Shown here: positions 42,111 through 51,292 of the stretch, piece by piece | Numbering within the stretch: the stretch's first letter is position 1 | Layout: every line of letters starts with the position of its first letter | NCBI GenBank assembly: GCA_019114205.1 | Contig: DXFY01000033.1 | Location: 1-52,292 of the forward strand | Source of the DNA: Candidatus Tidjanibacter gallistercoris | Lineage (GTDB): Bacteria; Bacteroidota; Bacteroidia; Bacteroidales; Rikenellaceae | Length of the DNA stretch: 52,292 bases | Reading direction: 5' to 3' | Notes under the pieces: model-generated | Databases searched by the model: none | What the model was told of the DNA's origin: nothing | The model's input: only the letters and a program-made list of their open reading frames with translations | Made by a program: the position numbers and the translations under genes

Positions 42111-43061
42111 ATGATAACGATATACCTGAAACAATACAACAAAATCGTCCGCAACCCCGACCTCAAAATATTCGACGAGCTGGGTTACGACGATATTCTG
42201 TGGATAGACCTGCTCAACGCCTCCATCAAGGAGCAGAAGGAGGTGGAGAACTTCATGGAAATCAACCTCCAGACTAAGCAGCAGGTAGAAGAAATCGAAA
42301 CGTCGTCGAAATATTCCGAGACGGAGAATGCCATCTTTTCCAATGCCGATTTCTTCGTGCACACACCCGAAGGCATTACGGTGGAACCCGTCTCCTTCGT
42401 CATCAGCGAAGGAGTGCTGATTACCGTGCGGCAGTCGGAGTTCCGCACGTTCGCCGAGGCGGAGAAGCGCCTTCAAATCAATTCGAGGGGGTATACCACA
42501 GGCTACCACCTGTTCGTCTCCATTCTCGAAATACGTATAGATGCCGACGCCGACGCCGTAGAAGCCGTCTCCAAGCAAATCGCCACGCTCAGCAAGGAAA
42601 TCGGGGCGCAGGACCGCGTCAGCCAGAACGAAATACGCCACATCAACACGCTGCAGGAGACGACGATGATGATGCGCGAGGTCATCTTCGACCGGCAGCG
42701 GCTCCTTTCGGGCATCCTCAAAAGCGAACGCTTCCCGAACGACATCTATCCGCGGCTGCAACTCATGATACGCGACGTGAACTCCATCGTGAGCCATGCG
42801 GACTTCAGTTTCGAACGCCTCGACTTCCTGCGCGAAACGGCACTGGGCCTCATCAACCTCGAACTCAACAACACGACGAAGATATTCACCATGGCCTCGG
42901 TGTTCTTCATGCCGGCCACGCTGATAGCCAGCATCTACGGCATGAACTTCAAATTCATGCCGGAACTGGACTGGCGCATCGGATATCCGGCGGCACTGGG
43001 TCTCATGGCACTCGTATCGTTCCTGTGCTACCGCTTCTTCAAGCACCGCAAATGGCTGTAA
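42111..43061 (+). CDS. corA: CorA-family magnesium/divalent cation transporter (316 aa)
   Basis: Pentameric Mg2+ channel of the inner membrane. The start is taken at MITIYLKQYNKIV (ATG 42111); MSRKRNNQ at 42069 is an in-frame alternative. The large N-terminal cytoplasmic domain has a long charged helix region (about 150-245) and ends in two transmembrane helices. The selectivity signature G-M-N lies in SIYGMNFKFMPEL between TM1 (about 253-275) and TM2 (about 287-307), followed by the basic tail FKHRKWL. Length is normal. It probably shares the mqnA transcript, though a separate promoter cannot be excluded. Confidence 0.96.
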   Translation: MITIYLKQYNKIVRNPDLKIFDELGYDDILWIDLLNASIKEQKEVENFMEINLQTKQQVEEIETSSKYSETENAIFSNADFFVHTPEGITVEPVSFVISEGVLITVRQSEFRTFAEAEKRLQINSRGYTTGYHLFVSILEIRIDADADAVEAVSKQIATLSKEIGAQDRVSQNEIRHINTLQETTMMMREVIFDRQRLLSGILKSERFPNDIYPRLQLMIRDVNSIVSHADFSFERLDFLRETALGLINLELNNTTKIFTMASVFFMPATLIASIYGMNFKFMPELDWRIGYPAALGLMALVSFLCYRFFKHRKWL

Positions 43062-43146
43062 TTCCCCCGCAGCCGGGCCTGCGGCGAGCGGTACGGAACA
43101 TGCCGCACGGCCCGCTGTTTGCATACTCGCGAAATAAATAAATTCG

Positions 43147-43154
43147 TATTTTTG
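43147..43154 (+). promoter_or_regulatory. -7 box of the radical SAM/prfB unit
   Basis: TATTTTTG matches TAnnTTTG and lies 21 bases upstream of the ATG at 43176. A TTTG at 43118-43121 is 25 bases further upstream, longer than ideal spacing. Confidence 0.55.
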
Positions 43155-43175
43155 CACCATCGTAAACACACGAAC

Positions 43176-43949
43176 ATGCCTACCAAACTGTACGACGATA
43201 TCATCTTCGGGCCCGTACGCAGCCGTCGGCTCGGCCTCTCCCTCGGCGTGAACCTGCTGCCGCTCGAATGCAAGCTGTGTTCGTTCAACTGCATCTACTG
43301 CGAATGCGGCTGGACGGAAAAAGGGCACAAGGCCAATTTCAACAAACGCGAAGACGTGGCCCGTCTGCTCGCCGACAAACTGTTCGAAATGGTCAATGCG
43401 GACAATGCCCCGGACGTCATCACCTTCGCGGGCAACGGAGAACCGACCATGCATCCCGAATTCGAGGCCATCATAGACGACGTTCTCCGGATAAGGGACA
43501 ACTACGCACCTTCGGCCAAAGTATCGGTGCTGACCAACGGTACGATGCTGAAGAAGGAGAGCGTCCGCCGTGCCCTGAAAAAGGTGGACAACAACATCGT
43601 GAAGCTCGATTCGGCATTCGACGAAACGGTTCGCCTGATAGACAACCCGCTCGGTGCGTACAGCGTGGCGGAAACCGTCGGCTGCATGAAGCTGTTCGAA
43701 GGCGACCTCATCGTGCAGACCATGTTCCTGCGGGGCGAATACGACGGCAGGCCGGTGGACAACGCTACGGAACGCGAAGTGTCGGCCTGGCTCGAACTGA
43801 TTCAGGAGATAAGGCCGCGGCAGGTTATGATATACACCATCGACCGCGACACCCCCGACCCGAACCTCGAAAAGGTTTATCTGGACGAGTTGGAAGATAT
43901 CGCGCGGCGGGTGCGCGCACTCGGCATCGAATGTTCAGTAGCAGGATAG
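43176..43949 (+). CDS. Radical SAM protein, COG0731-like (257 aa)
   Basis: Binds a [4Fe-4S] cluster through C35-x3-C39-x2-C42 (CSFNCIYC) and S-adenosylmethionine. The start is set at MPTKLYDDIIFGPVR (ATG 43176), as the frame from 43119 runs through the -7 box. The opening IFGPVRSRRLGLSLGVNLLP and the TFAGNGEPTMHPEF segment (SAM-binding GE motif, near residues 88-101) are typical of the group of single-domain radical SAM proteins related to wybutosine-synthesis enzymes; the bacterial reaction is not known to me. prfB starts 7 bases after its stop, so both are cotranscribed, perhaps reflecting a link with translation. Confidence 0.9.
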   Translation: MPTKLYDDIIFGPVRSRRLGLSLGVNLLPLECKLCSFNCIYCECGWTEKGHKANFNKREDVARLLADKLFEMVNADNAPDVITFAGNGEPTMHPEFEAIIDDVLRIRDNYAPSAKVSVLTNGTMLKKESVRRALKKVDNNIVKLDSAFDETVRLIDNPLGAYSVAETVGCMKLFEGDLIVQTMFLRGEYDGRPVDNATEREVSAWLELIQEIRPRQVMIYTIDRDTPDPNLEKVYLDELEDIARRVRALGIECSVAG

Positions 43950-43956
43950 TTCAGGC

Positions 43957-45072
43957 ATGGTAACCACCGAACAGATAAAGGAGCTCATCGGCAGGCGCGA
44001 CGACCTGCGCCGCCACCTCGCCATCGAGGACAAGCTCGTGGAACTCGACGAAGAACAGTCCAAGACGCTCGCGCCCGACTTCTGGGACAAGCCGGAGGAG
44101 GCGGAGAAACAGCTGCGCAAAGTGGCGGGCATCAAGAGTTGGATAGACGACTACGACGCCATCGACAGGCTCTGCGGCGACCTGGAACTGATGCCCGACT
44201 TCGTCCGCGAAGGCGGCGCAACGGAGGAAGAGCTCGACGCGCTGTATGCCGACACGCTCGCCAGAACCGAGGCGCTGGAGATGCGCAACATGCTCCGCGG
44301 CCCGGAAGACAGGATGGGCGCCATCATGGACATCAATTCGGGTGCCGGCGGTACGGAGAGCCTCGATTGGGCCTCCATGCTGCTGCGCATGTATACGCGC
44401 TGGGGCGAGCTGAAAGGCTACAAAGTGCGCATCGCCGACCTGCAACAGGGGGAAGAGGTGGGCGTCAAGTCGGCCACCATCGAATTCGAAGGCGACTACG
44501 CCTACGGTTTCCTGAAAAGCGAGAACGGCGTGCATCGCCTCGTACGCCTGTCGCCCTTCAACGCCAACAACAAAAGACAGACGACCTTCGCTTCGGTATT
44601 CGTATCGCCTGCAGTGGACGATACCATCGAAATCAACATCAATCCCGCCGACATCACCTGGGACACCTACCGCAGCAGCGGTGCCGGCGGTCAGAACGTC
44701 AATAAGGTGGAGACGGGCGTGCGTCTGCGGTACAACTCGAAAGACCCCGATACCGGCGAACCGGTGGAGTTCCTTATCGAGAATACCGAAACGCGTTCGC
44801 AGCTCATGAACCGCGAGAACGCCATGCGTATTCTCAAATCGAAACTCTACCAGCGCGAGCTCGAAAAGCGTCAGGCCCTTCAGGCGCAGCTCGAAGGACA
44901 GAAGAAGAAAATCGAATGGGGCTCGCAGATACGGAGCTACGTATTCGACGACCGCCGCGTCAAGGACCACCGTACGGGGCACCAGACCTCGGACGTGGAG
45001 CGCGTCATGGACGGCGAAATCGACGATTTCATCAAGGCATACCTCATGGAATTCGGCGCATCGGCCCAATAG
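43957..45072 (+). CDS. prfB: Peptide chain release factor 2 (371 aa)
   Basis: Recognises UGA and UAA stop codons and triggers peptide release. The tripeptide recognition motif SPF (RLSPFNANNKRQ, about residues 205-216) and the GGQ motif in SGAGGQNVNKVET (about residues 245-257) identify RF2. The reading frame is continuous from the ATG at 43957; the in-frame UGA and +1 frameshift site found near codon 26 in E. coli and many other bacteria is absent (the corresponding stretch reads RRHLAIEDKLVEL). Autoregulation by frameshifting therefore cannot operate. It is followed by a terminator. Confidence 0.97.
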   Translation: MVTTEQIKELIGRRDDLRRHLAIEDKLVELDEEQSKTLAPDFWDKPEEAEKQLRKVAGIKSWIDDYDAIDRLCGDLELMPDFVREGGATEEELDALYADTLARTEALEMRNMLRGPEDRMGAIMDINSGAGGTESLDWASMLLRMYTRWGELKGYKVRIADLQQGEEVGVKSATIEFEGDYAYGFLKSENGVHRLVRLSPFNANNKRQTTFASVFVSPAVDDTIEININPADITWDTYRSSGAGGQNVNKVETGVRLRYNSKDPDTGEPVEFLIENTETRSQLMNRENAMRILKSKLYQRELEKRQALQAQLEGQKKKIEWGSQIRSYVFDDRRVKDHRTGHQTSDVERVMDGEIDDFIKAYLMEFGASAQ

Positions 45073-45102
45073 GCCTGCCGCACGAACCGCCACGGAATAG
45101 AA

Positions 45103-45141
45103 GGTGCCGCTGCGTTTGCGATACGCAGCGGCATCGTTCTT
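45103..45141 (+). terminator. Terminator after prfB
   Basis: An 11-bp perfect stem (TGCCGCTGCGT and complement) with a 7-nt loop is followed by a T-containing tail (CGTTCTT), about 30 bases after the stop codon. Confidence 0.75.
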
Positions 45142-45464
45142 GCTGCGGGGTACACGTTCCGAACGGCTGCGCTCCGCAGAGAAGGAAATACACCGGCCCC
45201 GAAAGCCGTGCCGGTACTGCGCTCCAATCGCCGCCATTCCTCCGCAAAGAACTGTTCGGTCGCCGCACCTGCCGCAAAGAAGCGGATGCCGACCGGGCAC
45301 GGCAGCAACGTCCCGTTTTAAAAATTATCCGTCAATGTAATAATATATTGTTGCCAAATTGTTATATTGCATCTACCTTAGACGTCAATAATACCGGAAT
45401 GGCCGGGAAATGCGGCCGGCACACGCCGCCGGACGGCGGACGGGTTTACAAAACGATACGGCAG
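45142..45464 (+). promoter_or_regulatory. Upstream region of the efflux operon
   Basis: About 320 bases without a gene. Bases 45317-45395 are sharply AT-rich. The nearest -7-like sequence is TACCTTAG at 45374-45381 (one mismatch to TAnnTTTG), with several TTG triplets upstream, so the promoter is weak or activator-dependent. No operator repeat or regulator gene is visible nearby. Confidence 0.45.
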
Positions 45465-46142
45465 ATGCTCCTACTGAAAGACATCCACAAGACCTACAAC
45501 GCAGGTTCGCCCCTGCATGTACTCAAGGGCATAAACCTCGAAATCGAAAAGGGCGAATTCGTTTCCATCATGGGAGCGTCGGGTTCGGGCAAATCCACGC
45601 TGCTGAACATCATGGGCATCCTGGACGACTACGACCGGGGCGAATACTACCTCGACGGCCGCCTCATCCGGGGGCTCAACGAAACGCAGGCAGCCGCTGC
45701 CCGCAACCGTATGATAGGATTCATCTTCCAGTCGTTCAACCTCATCAATTACAAGAATGCCATGGAGAACGTGGCGCTGCCCCTCTACTACCAGGGAGTT
45801 CCGCGGCGACGGCGCAACGCCGTTGCGCTCGAACTGCTCGACAGGCTCGGCATCCGGGACTGGAGCACGCACATGCCCAACGAAATGTCGGGCGGCCAGA
45901 AACAGCGGGTAGCCATCGCACGGGCGCTCATCAACAAACCGCAAATCATCCTCGCCGACGAACCTACCGGAGCCCTCGACAGCAAGACCTCGCAGGAGGT
46001 GATGGACCTGCTGCGGCAGGTGAACGACGAAGGAATGACCATCATTTGCGTCACCCACGAACGCGACATCGCCCTGCAGACGGACAAAATCATCTACCTG
46101 AGGGACGGCGTCATCGAATCGATAACCGACACGGAGCGATAG
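45465..46142 (+). CDS. MacB/LolD-type ABC transporter ATPase (225 aa)
   Basis: Nucleotide-binding subunit of a type VII (mechanotransmission) ABC system. The start is set at MLLLKDIHKTYNAG (ATG 45465); a longer frame upstream has no conserved sequence. Walker A GASGSGKST (residues 37-45), Q-loop around IFQSFNLINY, signature S142-G-G-Q-K, Walker B IILADEP (161-167) and H-loop H198 are intact. First gene of the operon ATPase - permease - permease - adaptor - TolC - pentapeptide protein; the first permease starts 3 bases after its stop. Confidence 0.96.
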   Translation: MLLLKDIHKTYNAGSPLHVLKGINLEIEKGEFVSIMGASGSGKSTLLNIMGILDDYDRGEYYLDGRLIRGLNETQAAAARNRMIGFIFQSFNLINYKNAMENVALPLYYQGVPRRRRNAVALELLDRLGIRDWSTHMPNEMSGGQKQRVAIARALINKPQIILADEPTGALDSKTSQEVMDLLRQVNDEGMTIICVTHERDIALQTDKIIYLRDGVIESITDTER

Positions 46143-46145
46143 GCC

Positions 46146-47399
46146 ATGCGGGAAATACTCACCGAAATAGGTACATCCATACGCAAGAACAAACTGCGGA
46201 CGTTCCTCACGGGATTTTCCGTAGCATGGGGCATCCTCATGCTCATCATCCTGCTCAGTTCGGGCAACGGCCTCCAGAACGGCCTTATGGCCAACTTCGA
46301 CTACATGGCCAACAACTCCATCGAACTCTACAGCAGCCGTACCTCGATGCCCTACGCCGGTTATGCCGAAGGCCGGATTATTTACCTGTCCGACAAGGAT
46401 ATCGACATTCTCCGGAAGGAGTTCCCGAATGTGGACAAGGTGACGTCGAGCGCATGGTATTCGGGAGCGATGATGACCTGCGGCGACCGTTACATCAACG
46501 TCTCCATGCACGGCGTCCGCCCCGAACACACCGACGTATTCAAAATCAACATGTTAGAGGGTCGTTTCATCAACCGGCAGGATATCGATGCACGGCGCAA
46601 GGTGTGCGTCATCAGCCAGCCGGTCCGCGAAGTACTCTTCGGCACCGAATCGCCGTTAGGGAAAGAAGTGGTGCAGAGCGGTGTGGTGTGGACCGTAGTG
46701 GGCGTCTACAAAGACTATGTTTACGGCAACCAGAACAGCGCCTTCATCCCCTATACCACCGGGCAGCTCGTCTATATGAAGAACGACCCGTGGATAGGCT
46801 ACATCGTCTTTACGCTCGAAGGCATCGAGACGGACGACCGGATGGCCGCGTTCGAAGAATCCGTGCTGCGCCGCCTCTCGTACGAACACAACTACTCCCC
46901 GGCCGACAAGAACGCCATCTACCTCTACAACAACTTCAACCAGTTCAAAGGCATGAACCGGATATTCCGCGGACTGGACATGTTCATCTGGATTATCGGG
47001 TTGGGTACGCTGCTGGCCGGTATCGTCGGCGTCAGCAACATCATGCTCGTTACGGTGAGGGAACGTACCTTCGAGTTCGGCATCCGCAAGGCGCTCGGCG
47101 CCAAGCCCTCCTCCATCATCCGGCTCATCCTCATCGAATCGGTGGCGATTACCGCCCTGTTCGGTTATGTAGGTCTCGTGCTCGGCATGGCGGCTATGGA
47201 AGTCGTCAATCACGTCATCGAAGCCGCGGCGACCGCTTCGCCCGAAACGTTCTCCATGTTCCGCAACCCGACGCTCGACCTGCGGGCGGCCGTTTCGGCG
47301 ACCGTCGTCCTCATCATAGCAGGACTCGTGGCCGGATACGTACCCGCCCGGAAAGCGGCCCGGCTCAAAACGATAGACGCGCTGCACCACAACAAATAA
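46146..47399 (+). CDS. MacB/FtsX-type ABC permease 1 (417 aa)
   Basis: One N-terminal transmembrane helix (about residues 20-42, LTGFSVAWGILMLIILL), a large periplasmic MacB_PCD-type domain (about 45-265), then three C-terminal helices (about 280-305, 335-365, 380-405) in the FtsX fold. Motifs GTLLAGIVGVSNIMLVTVRERTFEFG is the typical TM2-coupling-helix region, with the adjacent FGIRKALGAKPSSI contacting the ATPase. It pairs with the homologous permease 2 downstream (9-base gap), so the transporter is probably a heterodimer of two permeases with one ATPase type. Confidence 0.95.
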   Translation: MREILTEIGTSIRKNKLRTFLTGFSVAWGILMLIILLSSGNGLQNGLMANFDYMANNSIELYSSRTSMPYAGYAEGRIIYLSDKDIDILRKEFPNVDKVTSSAWYSGAMMTCGDRYINVSMHGVRPEHTDVFKINMLEGRFINRQDIDARRKVCVISQPVREVLFGTESPLGKEVVQSGVVWTVVGVYKDYVYGNQNSAFIPYTTGQLVYMKNDPWIGYIVFTLEGIETDDRMAAFEESVLRRLSYEHNYSPADKNAIYLYNNFNQFKGMNRIFRGLDMFIWIIGLGTLLAGIVGVSNIMLVTVRERTFEFGIRKALGAKPSSIIRLILIESVAITALFGYVGLVLGMAAMEVVNHVIEAAATASPETFSMFRNPTLDLRAAVSATVVLIIAGLVAGYVPARKAARLKTIDALHHNK

Positions 47400-47408
47400 C
47401 ATCAAGCC

Positions 47409-48656
47409 ATGTTCGACCTCGACCGCTGGAAAGAAATCTGGGAAACCATCGCCCGCAACCGCAAAAGGAGCATCATGACCGGGCTCGGCGTCTTCTGGGG
47501 CATCTTCATGTTCACCGTGCTGATGGGGTTCGGCATGTGGCTGGGCCGCACCGCCACCGCGTCGCTGGGAGGATACTCCACGAACACCTCCTACTTCTTC
47601 ACCGACCAGACGAGCATCCCGTACAAGGGAATGCCTTCGGGAAGGTGGTGGGACTTCGACACGCGCGACCTGGAGGCTATCCGGCGACAGGTTCCCGAAA
47701 TCAAATACGCGGCGGCGATGAACTGGGGCGGCCGACAAAACGTATCGCACAACGACCGAAAAGGCGAATACTACCTGATGGGATACACGCACGACTTCCA
47801 GCAAATCAATCCGCAGCCGCTCAAATTCGGACGTTTCATCAACCGTCCCGACATGGACGGCAAGCGCAAGGTTTGCGTCATCGGCGAACAGATATGGAAA
47901 GAACTCTTTCCCGGCGGCGAGAATCCCGTAGGCGAAAACATCAAGATGAACGACCTGTACCTCACGGTCGTGGGCGTCATGGAACGGGGCAGCACCTCGA
48001 TAAACATAGGAAGCAACCCCGAAACCACCATCGCCGTACCCAACCCGCTCGTACAACAGCTCTGGAACGAAGGCACCTCGGTGGATATGATAGTCGTCAC
48101 GGCCGAAGACGGCGCCTCCATCGAGAAAGTGGAGGAGCAATGCAAACGCATCATAGCAGCCAACCACATCATCTCGCCCGACGACAAGAAAGCCATCAGC
48201 GGCTTCAACCTCGGCGAAGAGTTCGAGAAGCTGAACGGACTGCTCGGCGGCATCGGGCTGCTGACGTGGATTGTGGGACTGGGCACGCTGCTGGCCGGCA
48301 TCGTCGGCGTCAGCAACATCATGCTGGTCATCGTGCGCGAACGGACGCAGGAAATCGGCGTGCGCCGGGCGATAGGAGCCCGTCCGTGGTCCATCATATC
48401 GCAAATCCTCTCGGAGAGCTTTCTGCTGACGTTCATCGCCGGCATACTCGGACTCGCGGCAGGGGTGGGCCTGCTCTCGTTATTCGAGAAACTGATTGCA
48501 ACAAGTATGGACGGCGGTATGCAGCCGCTGCAAATAACGTTCGGACTCGGCATCACGGCGACCCTCATCATCATCGCCGGGAGCCTGCTGGCCGGCATCA
48601 TTCCCGCCAGCCGCGCCATGAAAATCAAGGCGGTGGACGCCATAAGGGAAGAATAA
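47409..48656 (+). CDS. MacB/FtsX-type ABC permease 2 (415 aa)
   Basis: Paralogue of the upstream permease with the same topology: TM1 at about residues 20-43 (IMTGLGVFWGIFMFTVL), a periplasmic domain, and three C-terminal helices starting at GIGLLTWIVGLGTLL. The coupling motif VRERTQEIGVRRAIGARP near residues 309-325 is intact. The N-terminal sequence MFDLDRWKEIWETIARNR is the cytoplasmic amphipathic start common to this family. The presence of two different permeases and a separate ATPase sets the system apart from E. coli MacB, which is a fused homodimer. Confidence 0.95.
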   Translation: MFDLDRWKEIWETIARNRKRSIMTGLGVFWGIFMFTVLMGFGMWLGRTATASLGGYSTNTSYFFTDQTSIPYKGMPSGRWWDFDTRDLEAIRRQVPEIKYAAAMNWGGRQNVSHNDRKGEYYLMGYTHDFQQINPQPLKFGRFINRPDMDGKRKVCVIGEQIWKELFPGGENPVGENIKMNDLYLTVVGVMERGSTSINIGSNPETTIAVPNPLVQQLWNEGTSVDMIVVTAEDGASIEKVEEQCKRIIAANHIISPDDKKAISGFNLGEEFEKLNGLLGGIGLLTWIVGLGTLLAGIVGVSNIMLVIVRERTQEIGVRRAIGARPWSIISQILSESFLLTFIAGILGLAAGVGLLSLFEKLIATSMDGGMQPLQITFGLGITATLIIIAGSLLAGIIPASRAMKIKAVDAIREE

Positions 48657-48706
48657 ACCGCACGAAACCGAAACAAGCATGCGTAAGATTTTAAAACATA
48701 GCTGTT

Positions 48707-49819
48707 ATGAAAAAGGTATTCAGGATACTGCTCATCGTCCTGCTCGCGGGGCTGTTCATCGGAACATTCGTGTTCCTGTGGAACAAGACGCGGCCGGTCA
48801 AGACCGTGTATGCAATCGTGACTCCCATACGCGACACCATATCCCAGTACGTGGTGGCCACCGGTCAGGTCGAACCGCGCGACGAAGTACTCATCAAACC
48901 GCAGATTTCGGGTATCATCTCGACCCTGCACAAAGAGGCGGGCGACATGGTGCGCCAGGGCGACGTGATAGCGACCGTAAAGGTCATTCCCGAAATGAGT
49001 ACCCTGAGCAGTGCCGAATCGGCCGTACGGCAGGCCGAAATCAACCTCGAACAGGTGGAACGCGAACACGTGCGCACCGAAAAGCTGTACCGCCGGAACG
49101 TCATCACGCTCGACGAGTTCGAAAAGAGCGAAACGGAGCTCCGCACCGCCGAAGAGAACCTCCAGAGCGCCCGCGACAATCTGGAAATCGTACGCGACGG
49201 AATCATCAGCCGCAATGCCGAGATAAGCAATACCCAGATACGTTCCACCATCGACGGCATGATACTGGACGTTCCCGTCAAGGTAGGCAACTCCGTCATC
49301 CAGTCCAACAACTTCAACGAGGGTACGACCATCGCCAACGTGGCCGACATGAACGACTTGATTTTCCGCGGCAAGGTGGACGAAACGGATGTGGGCAAGC
49401 TGCACGTGGACATGCCGGTCACGCTGAACATCGGCGCCGTACAGGATTCCGAACTGAACGCCCGGCTGGAATACATCTCCCCCAAGGCGACGACGGACAA
49501 CAACGTCATCATGTTCGAGGTGAAAGCGGCCATCGACGCGGACGACGACCTGTTCGTCCGGTCGGGATACAGCGCCAACGCCAGCATCATGATAGAGAAC
49601 CGCGAAAACGTGCTGGCCGTGCCGGAAGGCGTCTTAGAATTCGAAGGGGACAAAACCTACGTCCATGTGCTGACGAGCCCGGAAGGGGCCGAAGAGCAGA
49701 CGTTCGAACGGCGGGAAGTCGTCACGGGGCTTTCGGACGGAATGAACATGGAAATCCGGGAAGGACTGTCCGAAACGGACCGCGTGCGCGGAGCGGCGAT
49801 ACCGCACACGGAGCAATAG
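48707..49819 (+). CDS. MacA/HlyD-type periplasmic adaptor protein (370 aa)
   Basis: Links the ABC permeases to the outer-membrane channel. N-terminal signal anchor (about residues 6-25). Barrel-sandwich/lipoyl half-motifs VATGQVEPRDEVLIKP (residues about 50-65) and RSTIDGMILDVPVKVG (about 180-195) flank a helical hairpin (about 95-165, EINLEQVEREHVRTEKLY and ETELRTAEENLQSARDNL). The beta-barrel and membrane-proximal domains follow, with EFEGDKTYVHVL near residue 310. Length is normal for MacA. It lies 50 bases after permease 2 and 28 bases before the TolC-like gene. Confidence 0.94.
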   Translation: MKKVFRILLIVLLAGLFIGTFVFLWNKTRPVKTVYAIVTPIRDTISQYVVATGQVEPRDEVLIKPQISGIISTLHKEAGDMVRQGDVIATVKVIPEMSTLSSAESAVRQAEINLEQVEREHVRTEKLYRRNVITLDEFEKSETELRTAEENLQSARDNLEIVRDGIISRNAEISNTQIRSTIDGMILDVPVKVGNSVIQSNNFNEGTTIANVADMNDLIFRGKVDETDVGKLHVDMPVTLNIGAVQDSELNARLEYISPKATTDNNVIMFEVKAAIDADDDLFVRSGYSANASIMIENRENVLAVPEGVLEFEGDKTYVHVLTSPEGAEEQTFERREVVTGLSDGMNMEIREGLSETDRVRGAAIPHTEQ

Positions 49820-49847
49820 GAGGTTACGCAACATAAAAAAACATGCC

Positions 49848-51284
49848 ATGAAACGCAAAACAATCGTCACGGTGCTTTTCGCCATCACGGCACTGCTGCT
49901 GACGGCGGAAGAGTCCGAAGGACAGCAGCCGGAGCTTCCGGCGCTCCGCCCCGCAGCGACTTTGCCGACAGACAGCATCCGAACCGCGGCACGCGCCCCC
50001 TGGACATTGCAGGAGTGTATTCGGTATGCCGTGGAAAACAACATAGAAATCAAACGGCAGGAACTCTCGGTCGAAGACGCGGAGCTGGCGCGGAAACAGT
50101 CGCGCCTGGACTATATTCCCTCGCTGAGCGCAGGAGCGAGTTCGGGAACTTCGTTCGGCCGCGTACTCGACCAGACCACTTACGAATTCCTCGAAAACGC
50201 CACCAATACCAACATCAGCGCATCGCTCTCGCTCGGTACCGAGGTGTTCGCCGGCATGCGCAAATACCACCAGCTCAAAAAATCGGACCTGAACCTTCAG
50301 GACATGCTGCTGCAAATAGACAAGGCCCGCAACGACCTGTCGCTCAACATCACGGCGGCCTATCTCGATGTTCTGTTCGCCGAGGAGCAAACGGCTATCG
50401 CCGCGCAGCGGACCCGGACGCTCGCCCTTCAAGTCGAACAGACGCAGGCGCTCGTGGAATCGGGCCGGAAAACCTTGGGCGACTTGCTGCAGCTGCAATC
50501 CGACCTGGCCGACGCGCAGTTTCAGGACATCGAAGCCAGGAACGACCGGACGCTCGCCTACTTCACGCTTTGCCAACTGTTGGAAATAAACGACTACGAT
50601 ACGTTCCGCATCGTCATTCCCGAAACCGTCCCCGTATCGCCCGAAGGCATATCCGCCGGCCCGGAAGAGTTGTTCGAAAAGGCCCAGGAGCTGCCGCAGG
50701 TCAAATCGGCCGAGCTCGCGCTCGACATGGCCGACCGCGACATCAGCATCGCCAAATCGAGCCTCTGGCCCACCCTGAACCTCTCGGCCGGCTACGGTTC
50801 GTCCTTCTCCGACGGGCGGCTGAAACCCGACATGAGCAATCCCGACACCTACGTGCACTATCCCTTCAAAGACCAGATGCGCGACAACGCCAGCTACCAC
50901 ATATCGCTGAGCCTCAGCATTCCCATATTCAACTCCTTCTCGGCACGCAACAATGTCCGCAGTTACCGCATCGCCCGGCGCCGTGCCGAATACGACTACC
51001 GAATCATGCAAAAGAATCTCGACAAGGAGATACGGCAGGCCTACATCGACGCAGTCGGAGCTTACGAACAATACGGAGCGGCAGCGCGGAACGTGGCGAC
51101 CTCGGAAGAATCGTTCCGCATGATGGAAGAGAAATATACGCTCGGCGCCGCATCGCCGGTAGATTACAGCATTGCGCTTTACAATCTCGTGAATGCCCGC
51201 TCGCAGCTCGCCCAGGCCAAATACAGCTATATTTTCAAAACCAAAATCCTCGATTTCTACAAAGGCGTTCCTCTCGGACTCTGA
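49848..51284 (+). CDS. TolC-family outer-membrane efflux protein (478 aa)
   Basis: Trimeric outer-membrane exit duct. A signal peptide (MKRKTIVTVLFAITALLLTA) is followed by a Pro/Ala-rich linker and the TolC start WTLQECIRYAVENNIEIKRQ. The two structural repeats are visible: the first around residues 55-265 with the long helices LQDMLLQIDKARNDLSLNIT, the second from about residue 290 (LPQVKSAELALDMADRDISI) to YSIALYNLVNARSQLAQAKY. The short strand regions SGTSFGRVLDQTT and SLSIPIFNSFS would form the outer-membrane barrel. The export substrate of the system is unknown. Confidence 0.95.
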   Translation: MKRKTIVTVLFAITALLLTAEESEGQQPELPALRPAATLPTDSIRTAARAPWTLQECIRYAVENNIEIKRQELSVEDAELARKQSRLDYIPSLSAGASSGTSFGRVLDQTTYEFLENATNTNISASLSLGTEVFAGMRKYHQLKKSDLNLQDMLLQIDKARNDLSLNITAAYLDVLFAEEQTAIAAQRTRTLALQVEQTQALVESGRKTLGDLLQLQSDLADAQFQDIEARNDRTLAYFTLCQLLEINDYDTFRIVIPETVPVSPEGISAGPEELFEKAQELPQVKSAELALDMADRDISIAKSSLWPTLNLSAGYGSSFSDGRLKPDMSNPDTYVHYPFKDQMRDNASYHISLSLSIPIFNSFSARNNVRSYRIARRRAEYDYRIMQKNLDKEIRQAYIDAVGAYEQYGAAARNVATSEESFRMMEEKYTLGAASPVDYSIALYNLVNARSQLAQAKYSYIFKTKILDFYKGVPLGL

Positions 51285-51292
51285 GCGCAGGC

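Noticed and set aside
45410..48694. Very long + strand open frame (1094 codons) across the ABC genes
   Set aside because: It is an alternate frame of the ATPase and two permeases; the translation is Arg/His/Pro-rich with no family motif, whereas the overlapped frames carry complete ABC signatures.
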